The translations under genes were made by a program, and so were the position numbers. Below, piece by piece: positions 1 through 9,761 of a stretch of DNA of 64,000 nt (position 1 is its first letter; each line of letters begins with the position of its first letter). The stretch comes from DATCJA01 sp963814955 (lineage in GTDB: Bacteria > Acidobacteriota > Vicinamibacteria > Vicinamibacterales > UBA2999), in the NCBI GenBank assembly GCA_963814955.1, contig CAWFEX010000012.1, positions 62,001 through 126,000 of the forward strand, given 5' to 3'. A model generated the notes under the pieces. It ran no database searches and was not told the origin of the DNA. It worked only from the letters and a program-made list of their open reading frames with translations.

Positions 1-3000
1 CTCGTGATTCAGGTCGTTAGCCGCGTGCGAGAGCAACTCAAAGTAGAGTTGGACGTCCGCTACCTGTTTGACTTCCCGACGATCGAAGAGCTGGCTGGAA
101 TCATTGAGAAATCCGCAGGGGGGGAACCTCCAGCTCCTCTGGTATCGCCGGTCTCCTTCGCGCAAAGTCGTCTCTGGTTCCTCGATCAGTTCGAGCCTGG
201 CGGTACATACAACATCTCGGCGGCCTACCGAGTCAGTGGAAGGCTCGACGTCAGCGCACTCGAGGCGAGTTTCAACGAGGTCGTCCGGCGCCACGAGGCC
301 CTGAGGACAACGTTTTCGTCCGAGGACGGCAAGCCGGCGCAGGTGATTCATCCATCTGTCAGAGTGAAGATTGCCGCGAGGGATCTGCGCGAGCTGCCGG
401 CGAACGAGGCGGAATTCCAGACGCTACGGGTGGTGACGCAAGAGGCGCGCCGGCCATTCGATCTGAGCCAGGGGCCGCTGCATCGAGTGACGCTGTTCCG
501 ATTAGGCGACGAGGAGCACCTGCTGCTGATCACGTTTCATCACATTGTTTTCGATGGATGGTCGTGGAAGATCCTGCGTCACGAGCTTGGCGAGTGCTAT
601 GCGGCTTTTTCGAAGGGCGCTTCGCCGGCATTGTCCCCACCTGCACTCCAATATCGCGCCTATGTCCAAGACGAGATCGACAGAATGCAGGGTCCTGGGC
701 TGGACGAGAAGCTCCGTTACTGGAAAAAGCAACTTGCGGGCGCACCTTCCATCTTGCGTTTCCCGGAAGATTATCCGAGACCCCGCCGAATGAACTTCGA
801 CGGCGCCGCCGAAACCGCTCAAATTGGCGCTGATCTCTGCGATCAGTTGAAAGCGCTTGCGGCGCGGGAACGAGCGACGCTGTTCATGGTCCTCCTGAGC
901 GCGTTTCAGTTACTGCTTCACCGGTACACAGGCCAGGAAGAGATTGTGGTGGGAGCGCCGATCGCGGAACGAAACCAACACGGATACGAAGCGCTGATCG
1001 GTCTTTGTGTCAACAGCGTCGTGCTGCGGACCAATCTCTCGGGCAGGTTGACGTTTCGCGAGCTACTCGGGCGCGTCCGGCAGGTCGCCCTCGAAGCCTA
1101 CGAGCATCAGGATGTGCCGTTCGATAAGCTCGTAGAGGAAATCGGCGTCGAACGCGACCTGGCGCGCAATCCGTTATTCGATGTGACAATCAACTTTTCG
1201 CCTCAGTCTCCGACGTGCGCTGAGCTCGCCGGACTCAGCGTGAAGCCGTTCGAACTTCCTGACCCTCCGTCAAAGCTGTCCATGACTCTCTATCTGAGTC
1301 CGGCAGACGGCGGGCTTCGCCTGCGAATGATCTACCAGCGAGCTGTGTTTGCGCCGGAGCGCATGGCCTGCTTCCTGCGGCACTTCCGGCATCTGCTGGA
1401 GCAGGTTGCGGCCGAGCCGGACCAGCCGATCGACGCCTATTCGTTGGTCACACATGACGACAGCCGCGTGTTGCCGGATCCCACAGCGCCAATAGCGGAG
1501 CCACTCCAGGGACTCGTGACGGAGCGGTTTGCCGAAGCGTCCCGCCGTGCCCCCGCCTCTGTAGCAGTGTTTCAGGGCGCCCGTTCGTGGACTTACTCTG
1601 CGACCTACGCACAGGCGGCCGACATCGCGCTGAGGCTACGCACTCGCGGGTTGCAATCCGGCGACATCGTCGCCGTTTGTGGGTCTCAAAGCGTCGGGTT
1701 GATTGCCTCGATGATGGGGGTGCTTTTCTCCGGAGGCGTCCTGTTGCCGGTCTCTACGGACCTGCCTGTGGCTCGAAAGCAGCTGATGGTCAGGGAGACA
1801 CGCGCCAAATATCTGTTGTGGGTGGGCACGCAATTGCCGCACCACGATCGCCCTCTGATGCAGGAGGACATCGATATCTTGTCCGTAGATCCCTGGGGTC
1901 GAGCGTTGGATCAGACGCTGTCGGAAAGTGTCGGGCAGCTCCCGCAGCTGGACCCGGAGAATCCTGCCTACATCTTCTTTACGTCAGGCACAACGGGTCT
2001 CCCTAAAGCCGTTCTCGGATCCCATAAGGCTCTGAGTCATTTCCTCGCCTGGCAACGAAATGTCTTTAACGTGGGACCTCAAGATCGTGTCGCCCAACTC
2101 ACCAGCCTCTCCTTCGATCCCGTATTGAGGGATGTGTTCCTTCCTTTGACCAGCGGCGCCAGTGTGTGCCTTCCTGAGGAAGGACTTTTGCCACCGGAGA
2201 ATGTGCTGGACTGGCTCGAAAAGGAGCGGATCACCATCTTGCACACAGTGCCGACACTTGCCCGGGCGTGGCTCGATGGCCACATGGGCAAGACCGAACT
2301 TCATGCACTTCGCTGCGTGTTTCTCGCCGGGGAACCACTCACGGACGACCTCGTTCGGCTTTGGCGCGGTGTGGTCGGGGCAGGATGCCAGATCGTGAAT
2401 CTCTATGGGCCAACCGAGACGACGATGGTGAAAAGCTACTACATCGTACCGGTGGATGTTTTGCCTGGCGTGCAGCCTGCCGGGGGACCTCTTCCGAACA
2501 CACAACTCCTCGTGTTGTCCGATCGGGGCAGGCAATGTGGCGTTGGGGAGCTCGGTCACATTGCCATTCGCACACCGTTTCGAACGCTCGGTTATCTCAA
2601 TAGTCCTGATGAAAACGAGAAGCGATTCGTTCGAAATCACTTCCGAGAAGACGAACGGGATCTGATATACCTCACGGGTGATCGGGGCCGTTACCGGCTC
2701 GACGGTTCGCTCGAGGTTCTCGGTCGCGTCGACGATCAGGTGAAAGTGAGAGGCGTACGGGTCGAGCCCGCGGAGGTGGCGGCGGTTCTTGCCCGTCATC
2801 CGGCCGTCAAATTCGTGTTTGTGAGCTCGTGGGAACCTGAACCGGGCCGACCTGAGCTCGCGGCCTATATCGTTCCTGAGGGATCGGGCTCAGTTGGTGT
2901 CGCGGAGTTGACGTCGTTTTTGACTGAGCATCTGCCAGCTGCCATGTTCCCGAGCGACTTTGTGTTCTTGGACCATATGCCTCGAACCCCGAACGGAAAA

Positions 3001-3375
3001 GTCGATCGGAATGCTCTGCCGAAGCCAGTCCGATCCGCCCCGAGGAGATCGGCGCAAACAGTTCCGCCGGAGAGTTTGATTGAACGGCAAGTCGCCGCAA
3101 TCTGGTCGGCGGTGCTCGGAATCGAAGGGTTCGGAGTGGATGAGAACTTCTTTGCCTTGGGCGGCAACTCGCTGCGCGCGGTTCAGGTGATCGCGCGCGT
3201 GCAGAAGACGTTCGGGAGTTCCCTCTCTGTGCGCACTGTCTTCGAAGCTCCAACCGTCGCCGGATTGGCTGCCGCGATAGAACGAGAAAGACAAGGAAAG
3301 GAAGAAATCGGGGAGCTGCTCCTGGAAATCGAAGCCCTCTCCGATGAAGAGGCTTCCTCAATGTTGGGTGACTGA
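1..3375 (+). CDS. NRPS, 3' part: PCP end, then C-A-PCP module
   Basis: Partial gene: the frame is open from base 1 and begins inside a carrier domain. The residues just after the window start (RYLFDFPTIEEL) are the C-terminal helix of a PCP. Residue numbers count from the GTG at base 4. A condensation domain spans about 48-470 with the active-site motif HHIVFDG at 179-185. An adenylation domain spans about 510-1010 with A3 FTSGTTGLPK near 656, A5 YGPTETT, A7 YLTGD, A8 GRVDDQVKVRG and A10 PNGKVDR. A PCP follows with GGNSLRA and phosphopantetheine Ser1056. The A domain departs from the usual A2 motif (it reads SGGVLLPVSTDLP). Reading the specificity positions by eye gives D-P-R-H-F-A-L-M-V-K, for which I cannot assign a substrate. 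The stop overlaps the possible start of the next NRPS gene, so the two proteins are probably consecutive in one assembly line. Confidence 0.95.
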   Translation, partial: LVIQVVSRVREQLKVELDVRYLFDFPTIEELAGIIEKSAGGEPPAPLVSPVSFAQSRLWFLDQFEPGGTYNISAAYRVSGRLDVSALEASFNEVVRRHEALRTTFSSEDGKPAQVIHPSVRVKIAARDLRELPANEAEFQTLRVVTQEARRPFDLSQGPLHRVTLFRLGDEEHLLLITFHHIVFDGWSWKILRHELGECYAAFSKGASPALSPPALQYRAYVQDEIDRMQGPGLDEKLRYWKKQLAGAPSILRFPEDYPRPRRMNFDGAAETAQIGADLCDQLKALAARERATLFMVLLSAFQLLLHRYTGQEEIVVGAPIAERNQHGYEALIGLCVNSVVLRTNLSGRLTFRELLGRVRQVALEAYEHQDVPFDKLVEEIGVERDLARNPLFDVTINFSPQSPTCAELAGLSVKPFELPDPPSKLSMTLYLSPADGGLRLRMIYQRAVFAPERMACFLRHFRHLLEQVAAEPDQPIDAYSLVTHDDSRVLPDPTAPIAEPLQGLVTERFAEASRRAPASVAVFQGARSWTYSATYAQAADIALRLRTRGLQSGDIVAVCGSQSVGLIASMMGVLFSGGVLLPVSTDLPVARKQLMVRETRAKYLLWVGTQLPHHDRPLMQEDIDILSVDPWGRALDQTLSESVGQLPQLDPENPAYIFFTSGTTGLPKAVLGSHKALSHFLAWQRNVFNVGPQDRVAQLTSLSFDPVLRDVFLPLTSGASVCLPEEGLLPPENVLDWLEKERITILHTVPTLARAWLDGHMGKTELHALRCVFLAGEPLTDDLVRLWRGVVGAGCQIVNLYGPTETTMVKSYYIVPVDVLPGVQPAGGPLPNTQLLVLSDRGRQCGVGELGHIAIRTPFRTLGYLNSPDENEKRFVRNHFREDERDLIYLTGDRGRYRLDGSLEVLGRVDDQVKVRGVRVEPAEVAAVLARHPAVKFVFVSSWEPEPGRPELAAYIVPEGSGSVGVAELTSFLTEHLPAAMFPSDFVFLDHMPRTPNGKVDRNALPKPVRSAPRRSAQTVPPESLIERQVAAIWSAVLGIEGFGVDENFFALGGNSLRAVQVIARVQKTFGSSLSVRTVFEAPTVAGLAAAIERERQGKEEIGELLLEIEALSDEEASSMLGD

Positions 3376-6300
3376 CGACGTGGCGATTTCTGGTATCAAG
3401 AAAGAGTACGGTGTTTCCGCTGACCTCGCGGAACGTATCGCGAAGCTGACACCAGCCCAGCGAGCGCTCCTCCATCAACGCCTGGAGAGACGAGATGCGT
3501 CGCGTCCTTTCAAAGCAGGGGACGACGACTCGGCCGGCGCGGTCTCCTTCGCACAAGAGCGGCTCTGGTTTCTGAACCAGTTGGACCCTGACAGCCATGT
3601 TTACAACATCACGTCCGCATTTCATTTGCAGGGCGACCTGAACCTGAATGCTCTTCAGTCGGCTCTGGATGGCGTGTTGAGACGTCATGAGGTCTTGCGA
3701 ACAAGGATTCGCAATGAGGATGGCAAGCCGGTTCTCGCGCTTGTCGCGGACGAGAAGTGCGAGATCACGGTGGTCTCGCTGGAGGAGAGACTCGTCAGCG
3801 CAGAGGACGAGCATGTGGCGCGGCTGCTGCAAGCCGAAGCCCGGCGACCGTTCGATCTAGCCCGCGATCCTTTGCTGCGCGTTACCGTTTTGCGCCTTGC
3901 CCGGCAGGAACACATTCTGCTGCTGAGCGTCCACCATATTGCCTCCGACGCATGGTCGATGCGGATCCTGTACCGGGAGATTGCCGAATTCTATGAGGCT
4001 GTCGTCGCGGGGCGGCAACCGCAGTTGCCGCCGCTGCCGATTCAGTATGCGGAGTACGCACGGCGGCAAAGGCGCAAGTTTCAGGGCAGAGCTCTGGAGC
4101 GGGATCTGGACTACTGGAAGAAGCAACTCGCCGGCAGTGCTCCGGTGCTTGATCTGCGCACCGACCATCCACGATCGGAGCGGCAACGTCATCGAGGTGT
4201 CAGAGAGCTGTTTCTTCTGGACGGCCCTCTCACGGCCGAACTGAAGGCCCTGAGCCTCCGGCGGGGCGGCACGTTGTTCATGACGCTGCTGGCCGCGCTT
4301 CAGATTCTGCTGTACCGCTACACGGAGCAAACCGACATTCAGATTGGGACACCGGCTGCGAATCGTGACCAGGAGGAAATCGAGAACCTGATAGGTTTCT
4401 TTGTAAACACACTCGTGTTGCGGACAGACCTGTCGGGCGATCCCACCTTCGAAGAGGTTCTGAGACGCGTGCGCGAAGTGGCTTTGGGTGCATACGCTCA
4501 CCAGGATCTGCCATTCGAGAAGCTTGTGATGGAATTGCATCCCGAGCGCAACCCGCACCAGTCTCCGTTGTTTCAGGTGTCGCTGGTGGTCCATCAGAGT
4601 TCAGGCCGGCGTCTCTGCTTGCCAGACCTGACGATACGGCCTCTCGCCGTGGATGACGGCACGGCCAAGTTCGACTTGACGCTCGGCGTGAGAGATGCCG
4701 GCGACTCCATGTCGGCCTGGATCGAGTACGACACTGACCTGTTCGAGGCTTCGACCATCCGCCGCATGATCTCGCACTACCGGGTGCTGTTGGAGGCCGC
4801 CGTCAAGAGCCCGAACAAACGGATTTCTGAACTGGACCTGCTGAACGAGCCGGAGCGGCACCGCCTGCTGGTTGAATGGAACGCCACAGAAGCAGAGGTC
4901 GCGCCTGTCTGCATCCACGAGCTGTTTGAGGTTCAAGCCGAGCGCACTCCTGAGGGCACCGCGATCCGCTGGAGTGGAGACAGCATCAGCTACAGAGAAC
5001 TGAACACCAGGGCAGACCTTCTCGCTCGGAGGCTCCGTGTGCTCGGTGTGGGGCCTGGCGTTCTTGTGGCGCTCTGTCTGGAACGTTCGCCGGCCATGAT
5101 CGTTGGGGTGCTGGCGGTGCTGAAGGCCGGCGGCGCATATGTTCCGCTCGATCCGAGTTACCCGGTTGGCAGGTTGTCGTTCATGCTTGCCGACTCCGGT
5201 GCTCCAGTCGTCGTAATCCAGGATCACTTGCGCAGCCTGTTTCCCGAATACAACGGTCAATTTCTCCACGTGGACAACCTTGGCCACGCGCACGGGGGCA
5301 AGCACTCGGAAAGCCTCGACCGTTCGACGCGGCCCGACGATTTGTGCTACGTGATTTACACCTCAGGTTCCACCGGGCAGCCTAAAGGTGTGGAGATATC
5401 ACATCGCGCCCTGGTCAACCACATGCAATGGATCCAAGCGGAGTTCCCTCTCACGCCGCATGATCGCGTCGTGCAGAGAACTGCTTATAGCTTTGATCCA
5501 TCGGTCTGGGAGTTTTTCGCGCCGCTTTTTGTCGGCGCCTCTCTTGTGCTTCCGACAACCGACGAGTCAAGGGACCCGCACCTGCTGATAGAGCTGATTC
5601 AAAAGCACGAAGCCACCATTTTGCAGTTGGTGCCGTCTTTACTGGCTTCGCTGGTCAAAGTGGGAGGCCTTGAGAGATGCCACACCCTCCGGCGCGTCTT
5701 CTGCGGCGGTGAGGCCCTGACCGCGGATCTCGCATTGGGGCTGTCGAAGCTGCTGAATGCGCAGATTATCAACGTGTATGGGCCCACCGAGACCTGCATC
5801 CACGCGACGTTCAAGGTTTTTGATCCGAATGAAGACGGCAGATCTGTTCCGATCGGTCGACCCTTGGCGAACGTCCGCGCATACGTGCTCGATGGCAATA
5901 GACAGCCGGTTCCGATCGGCGTTCCGGGCGAGTTGTACGTCGGAGGAGCCGGCCTGGCCCGCGGGTACCGCAATCGGCCCGATCTGACGGCGGATCGGTT
6001 CGTCCCCGATCCGTTCGTGCGCCAATCGGGCGCGCGTATGTACAGAACCGGCGACCGGACATTCGTCCGGCCGAATGGCGACATCGAATTCCTTGGAAGG
6101 CTGGATGACCAGGTCAAGGTGCGGGGCTTTCGAGTCGAGCTGGGTGAGGTTGAAGCCGCACTCAAAGAGCATCCCGCAGTGCAGGAGGCGGTTGTCGTGG
6201 CGCGGGAAGACGGGCACGGAAGCTCGCTGGCAGCCTATTGGGTTCCGAGCACGGAAAAGGCGGTCCACATAGAGGAACTCCAGTCGTTCCTGCGTCAGAG

Positions 6301-7453
6301 GCTGCCCGACCATATGGTGCCGTCGCGCTACACCATGATCGACAGCGTACCTCTGACGCCCAATGGAAAGGTAGACCGCAAAGCGTTGCCGGAGCCTGTC
6401 GCACGTGCGCCTCAGCGGGTCGTGATCGGCCCTCGCGATCGGACCGAGGCGGAACTCGTCCGCGTGTGGCGAAGCGTCTTGCAAGTCGAGCCGATCGGAG
6501 TGACCGACAACTTCTTCGATCTCGGTGGCCACTCGCTGTTAGCCGTCCAGCTCTTTTTCGAGATTGACAAACTCTTCGGCCGACGCCTGCCTCTGGCGAC
6601 GCTCTTCGAAGCACGAACGATCGAAGGATTGGCGCGAATTGTTCGCGATGAAGCGTGGAGTCCGCAATGGTCTGCACTGGTCCCCATGCAACCGGCCGGC
6701 TCGAAGCCCCCGCTGTTTTGCGTACATGGCGTCACGGGCAACGTACTCTTTTATGCCCACCTGGCGCGGCGTCTCGGTCTCGATCGGCCCTTTTACGGGT
6801 TGCAGGCGATTGGTGTGGACGGCAGATGCGATCCGTTGGGGAGTGTCGAGGAAATGGCTGCCGCATATATCTCGGAGATTAAGACGGTTCAGCCCGAGGG
6901 TCCTTACTTTCTGGGGGGATTCTGTGCCGGAGCCTACGTGGCCCTTGAGATGGCCAATCAGCTTCGCAACCAAGGCTCCGAGGTCGCTCTGCTGGCCTCG
7001 TTCAACACAGATGGGAATTGGAAGCGGGTGCAAAGTTTACGAGATGGGTTCCGATATCACTGGCGCAATCTTCGCCGTTTACAAGCGAGGAAACGGCCGG
7101 ACTACATCTTGTCGCGCCTCCGCTTCCGCAGAGGCAGAATGACCGGCGCCCTGCGCCGGTTGATGTGCCGCCTGTGTGTTTTCGCGGGCGCCCCACTTCC
7201 CGAGTGGCTGCGCGACTTTCACATCGAGGACGTCCATCGGGCGGCGATCGCCAAGTACAGACCAAGCTCCTACCCGGGAAAGGTCGTGTATTTTCAGGGA
7301 GCCGACGACAGCTTCCGCGACCCGCGGCCCTTCTGGTGTGACTTGCTCGGCGGACAGCTCGAGACTCAAGTCCTGCCCGGGCGCGGAATCACGCTCTTCG
7401 ACGAACGCAACAGCCAACAACTGGCGGACCGGTTGAAATCCTATTTGATGTGA
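3344..7453 (+). CDS. NRPS terminal module C-A-PCP-TE
   Basis: 1369 residues from the ATG at 3344, which overlaps the upstream gene by 32 bases; a GTG at 3380, five bases past the upstream stop and preceded by GGTG, is an equally plausible start. The order is a short N-terminal docking-like helix, a C domain with HHIASDAWS (Ala in place of the second Gly of HHxxxDG), an A domain (YTSGSTGQPKG, YGPTET, YRTGD, GRLDDQVKVRG, PNGKVDR), a PCP (GGHSLLA, Ser1064) and a type I thioesterase. The by-eye A-domain code is D-P-W-Q-F-G-V-I-H-K, close to a remembered Gln-type code (DAWQFGLIDK), so Gln-like activation is only a guess. The thioesterase nucleophile is Cys1194 in GFCAG. The residue 27 further on, where the family has Asp, is Asn1221, and the His position reads PGRGIT (Gly1348). 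The final release activity is therefore uncertain. Confidence 0.95.
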   Translation: MKRLPQCWVTDDVAISGIKKEYGVSADLAERIAKLTPAQRALLHQRLERRDASRPFKAGDDDSAGAVSFAQERLWFLNQLDPDSHVYNITSAFHLQGDLNLNALQSALDGVLRRHEVLRTRIRNEDGKPVLALVADEKCEITVVSLEERLVSAEDEHVARLLQAEARRPFDLARDPLLRVTVLRLARQEHILLLSVHHIASDAWSMRILYREIAEFYEAVVAGRQPQLPPLPIQYAEYARRQRRKFQGRALERDLDYWKKQLAGSAPVLDLRTDHPRSERQRHRGVRELFLLDGPLTAELKALSLRRGGTLFMTLLAALQILLYRYTEQTDIQIGTPAANRDQEEIENLIGFFVNTLVLRTDLSGDPTFEEVLRRVREVALGAYAHQDLPFEKLVMELHPERNPHQSPLFQVSLVVHQSSGRRLCLPDLTIRPLAVDDGTAKFDLTLGVRDAGDSMSAWIEYDTDLFEASTIRRMISHYRVLLEAAVKSPNKRISELDLLNEPERHRLLVEWNATEAEVAPVCIHELFEVQAERTPEGTAIRWSGDSISYRELNTRADLLARRLRVLGVGPGVLVALCLERSPAMIVGVLAVLKAGGAYVPLDPSYPVGRLSFMLADSGAPVVVIQDHLRSLFPEYNGQFLHVDNLGHAHGGKHSESLDRSTRPDDLCYVIYTSGSTGQPKGVEISHRALVNHMQWIQAEFPLTPHDRVVQRTAYSFDPSVWEFFAPLFVGASLVLPTTDESRDPHLLIELIQKHEATILQLVPSLLASLVKVGGLERCHTLRRVFCGGEALTADLALGLSKLLNAQIINVYGPTETCIHATFKVFDPNEDGRSVPIGRPLANVRAYVLDGNRQPVPIGVPGELYVGGAGLARGYRNRPDLTADRFVPDPFVRQSGARMYRTGDRTFVRPNGDIEFLGRLDDQVKVRGFRVELGEVEAALKEHPAVQEAVVVAREDGHGSSLAAYWVPSTEKAVHIEELQSFLRQRLPDHMVPSRYTMIDSVPLTPNGKVDRKALPEPVARAPQRVVIGPRDRTEAELVRVWRSVLQVEPIGVTDNFFDLGGHSLLAVQLFFEIDKLFGRRLPLATLFEARTIEGLARIVRDEAWSPQWSALVPMQPAGSKPPLFCVHGVTGNVLFYAHLARRLGLDRPFYGLQAIGVDGRCDPLGSVEEMAAAYISEIKTVQPEGPYFLGGFCAGAYVALEMANQLRNQGSEVALLASFNTDGNWKRVQSLRDGFRYHWRNLRRLQARKRPDYILSRLRFRRGRMTGALRRLMCRLCVFAGAPLPEWLRDFHIEDVHRAAIAKYRPSSYPGKVVYFQGADDSFRDPRPFWCDLLGGQLETQVLPGRGITLFDERNSQQLADRLKSYLM

Positions 7454-7638
7454 ATCGCCGGACCGACGCCGTCTCTGTGGCCGCTGGTGGTGCCATCCTC
7501 TGGTACTCCCAGCGCTGGCCCGGCGTGCGTACGCCGTGGACCATGCCCCATGTCCCGATGGACGTGTACCTGACGGCGGGGGGCGCCGAATGGCACCGCC
7601 TTCCTTTGATTGGCGAGCTGACGGTGCGCGATCGGTGA
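7450..7638 (+). CDS. small ORF between NRPS and flippase
   Basis: A 62-residue frame whose GTG start overlaps the NRPS stop (ATGTGA) and whose TGA lies four bases before the flippase ATG. That spacing is what translational coupling would look like, and it is the main support. The sequence (WYSQRWPGVRTPWTMPHVP in the middle) has no motif I recognise and is not an MbtH-like protein. It could instead be untranslated spacer. Confidence 0.3.
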   Translation: MNRRTDAVSVAAGGAILWYSQRWPGVRTPWTMPHVPMDVYLTAGGAEWHRLPLIGELTVRDR

Positions 7639-7642
7639 TGAG

Positions 7643-9085
7643 ATGAGCATCCCCATGCCGACCCGGCAGACTCACGCGCTGATCGACGGGATCGGGTGGA
7701 ACCTCCTCGCCGAAGGTCTGGCGGTCCCGACGGGCGTCCTTACCGCCGCGTTTCTTGGGCGCATGCTGGGACCGTCGGCCTACGGCCTCTTCGCGCTGGC
7801 GGCGTCGCTCATGGCGGTTCTCGAGTGGATGCTGGCGGCGCTCTTCGCGCGGGCCGTCCTCAAGCTCACCGCCACAAGCAACGATTGGCAGCCGATCGGC
7901 GCCACCGCAGCGCGGCTGAGCCTTGCGTTCGGTGCCGCCATCGGTGGGCTCGTCGCAGCGACCGCCGGTTCTTTGGCCGCATGGTTGGGCGAGCCCGAGC
8001 TCGTGACGTACCTGCGCTTGTTCGCCGTGGAGCTTCCACTTTTTGGCCTGTTTGCGGCAAGCCGCAACATCCAGGCGGGCCGCGGCCTCTTTCGGCTGCG
8101 CGCGCTGGCTGGCGCGGCGAGGTGGACGGCGCGGCTGGCGCTCATGGCGACGTTTGTTGGCGCCGGCTTGTCGATTCCCGGCGCCATTGCCGGCAGCATC
8201 GGCGCGGTGATCGTCGGGTGCGCAGCCGCGCAGGCCGGTCTCCGACTGCCGTGGTGGCGACTGCCCGGCGCGCCGGCGCGCGAGGTGTGGATGCTGGCGC
8301 TGCCGCTCTTCGCGCTGGCACTGAGCCTTCGTGTCTTCGAGAAACTGGGCCTGTTCGTCTTGAAGGGACTCGGCGCGACGGCAGCCGACGCAGGGCTGTA
8401 TGCCGCCGCGCAGAACCTCGCCGCCGCGCCGACGCTCGTGGCACAGGCCGCGACGCCGCTCGTGCTGTCGGGTCTCACGCTCGCGCTGCAGGACCGTCGT
8501 CGCGATGACGCTCGCCAGTTCGCCGCCTGGACCTTCGGCCTTTCGCTGTGGCTCATCCCGTTTGCCGCATTCGTCGCGGGTGCGTCGGACGAGGTCATGG
8601 CTTTCGTGTACGGCCCGGCGTTCGTTGCGGGCGCGAACGCCGCGTCGATGCTGATGCTCGCCTCGGTGGGCACCGTGGTGGTTGCCGTCGCCACCTCCAT
8701 GCTGATCGCGGCCGAGCGCGTGCGGCTCGCACTGGCGCTCGCGACGCCGCTATGCGCGGCGGCGTGGGCCGGCTTCCTGATGATCGTGCCCGGACACGGA
8801 GGAGCTGGCGCCGCTTTCATTACCATGCTGGTCGCGCTTGCAGGGGCCGTTGCGGCCGGGCTCGCGGCCCTGCGGGTGTGGAGGGTGAGCATCGACCCTG
8901 TCACCGTCGCCGCCACGATGACGGCCGCTGCGGGCGCGTACGGGTTCGCCGTCGTGTGGGAGACGCACGGTGTGCTGTTGCTCGTGAAGAGCGGCGTCGT
9001 GTGCGTGCTGATCGCCGCGCTTCTGCTGCGCATTGAGTTCGGGCGACTGTACGGCCGTGCACCGCGGGCGGCTCCAGGACCCTGA
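7643..9085 (+). CDS. MOP-superfamily polysaccharide/lipid flippase-like membrane protein
   Basis: 480 residues with about 12-14 hydrophobic segments spread over the whole length. The N-terminal region (GIGWNLLAEGLAVPTGVL, then GRMLGPSAYGLFALA) is typical of Wzx/MurJ-type flippases (polysaccharide biosynthesis family, MOP superfamily). It should sit in the inner membrane and flip a lipid-linked substrate. The ATG at 7643 has GGTGATGAG just upstream as a ribosome-binding site. It lies directly after the NRPS genes in the same direction, so export of the peptide or of a lipid-linked form is a reasonable inference, but an unrelated glycan role is equally possible. Confidence 0.8.
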   Translation: MSIPMPTRQTHALIDGIGWNLLAEGLAVPTGVLTAAFLGRMLGPSAYGLFALAASLMAVLEWMLAALFARAVLKLTATSNDWQPIGATAARLSLAFGAAIGGLVAATAGSLAAWLGEPELVTYLRLFAVELPLFGLFAASRNIQAGRGLFRLRALAGAARWTARLALMATFVGAGLSIPGAIAGSIGAVIVGCAAAQAGLRLPWWRLPGAPAREVWMLALPLFALALSLRVFEKLGLFVLKGLGATAADAGLYAAAQNLAAAPTLVAQAATPLVLSGLTLALQDRRRDDARQFAAWTFGLSLWLIPFAAFVAGASDEVMAFVYGPAFVAGANAASMLMLASVGTVVVAVATSMLIAAERVRLALALATPLCAAAWAGFLMIVPGHGGAGAAFITMLVALAGAVAAGLAALRVWRVSIDPVTVAATMTAAAGAYGFAVVWETHGVLLLVKSGVVCVLIAALLLRIEFGRLYGRAPRAAPGP

Positions 9086-9269
9086 ACGGACCCGCACCGC
9101 GCTCGGGCCGAGAATCGCGTGTGGGACGCCGTACCTTCGACAGCTGATAGCCACACCTGCCCGACTGGAGCCATCTCGGGCAACGTCCCGAACCTGCGTT
9201 ATCCGCACGCTCGACGAACAAAAAGCGCCGACTTCTCGTTGAAATTTTGGTGGCCCAGATTTTCCCCAG

Positions 9270-9629
9270 ATGGAACCCACTGACGAGCTGGATGCGCCAA
9301 GTCGAAGAATTCCAGAGAGCCGCGTAAGTCGGTTTGCTACTCGGAAATCCGCCTCTCGGACATCTGCGAGGTTCCTCGCAATCCTTTCGTTTCTTCCACC
9401 CCGCGGCTTGACGCAGGCCGCTGCCGCCGAGCTGCTCGAGATCGATCAACTCAAGATCTCCTCGTTCACGCGCGGTCGGTTGGCTGGATTTTCCTTTGAC
9501 CGGCTCGTGCGATTCCTCGTGCTGCTCGGCAGCGACGTGGAGATCGTCGTCAGACCGCGTGCGACGCGCCGCCGGTTGTGCCCGGGTGAGGGTCACCTGA
9601 GGCGTTGCGACAATGGGCGGGGTAGTTAG
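9270..9629 (+). CDS. solitary HigA-like (XRE) helix-turn-helix protein, probably degraded
   Basis: Residues about 46-100 (GLTQAAAAELLEIDQ, then RGRLAGFSFDRLVRFL, then LGSDVEIVVRPR) match the conserved core of small XRE/HigA-type antitoxins that bind DNA as dimers. The expected N-terminal helix before GLTQ is replaced by a basic, low-complexity stretch without a good start, and the C-terminal tail (RRRLCPGEGHLRRC) is atypical. No HigB-like toxin frame is visible on either side. I read it as an orphaned antitoxin remnant; a functional small regulator remains possible. Confidence 0.5.
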   Translation: MEPTDELDAPSRRIPESRVSRFATRKSASRTSARFLAILSFLPPRGLTQAAAAELLEIDQLKISSFTRGRLAGFSFDRLVRFLVLLGSDVEIVVRPRATRRRLCPGEGHLRRCDNGRGS

Positions 9630-9761
9630 CCTCTGATCGACGACGCGGCATGTCGGTGACGTTCCAGACACCGCTGCGCGAGGAGGAGTATCACGATCGA
9701 TTTGAAACCAAAGATTCCCCCGGGACGGATGGTCGTCATTCCACATAGAATCTCAGGCGGG

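Noticed and set aside
7780..9183. A 467-codon minus-strand frame opposite the flippase
   Set aside because: Composition is Ala/Ser/Arg/Pro-rich without motifs, as expected from antisense of a GC-rich membrane-protein gene.
9270..9629. A complete toxin-antitoxin pair
   Set aside because: Only the HigA-like core is seen; no RelE/HigB-type frame lies on either side.
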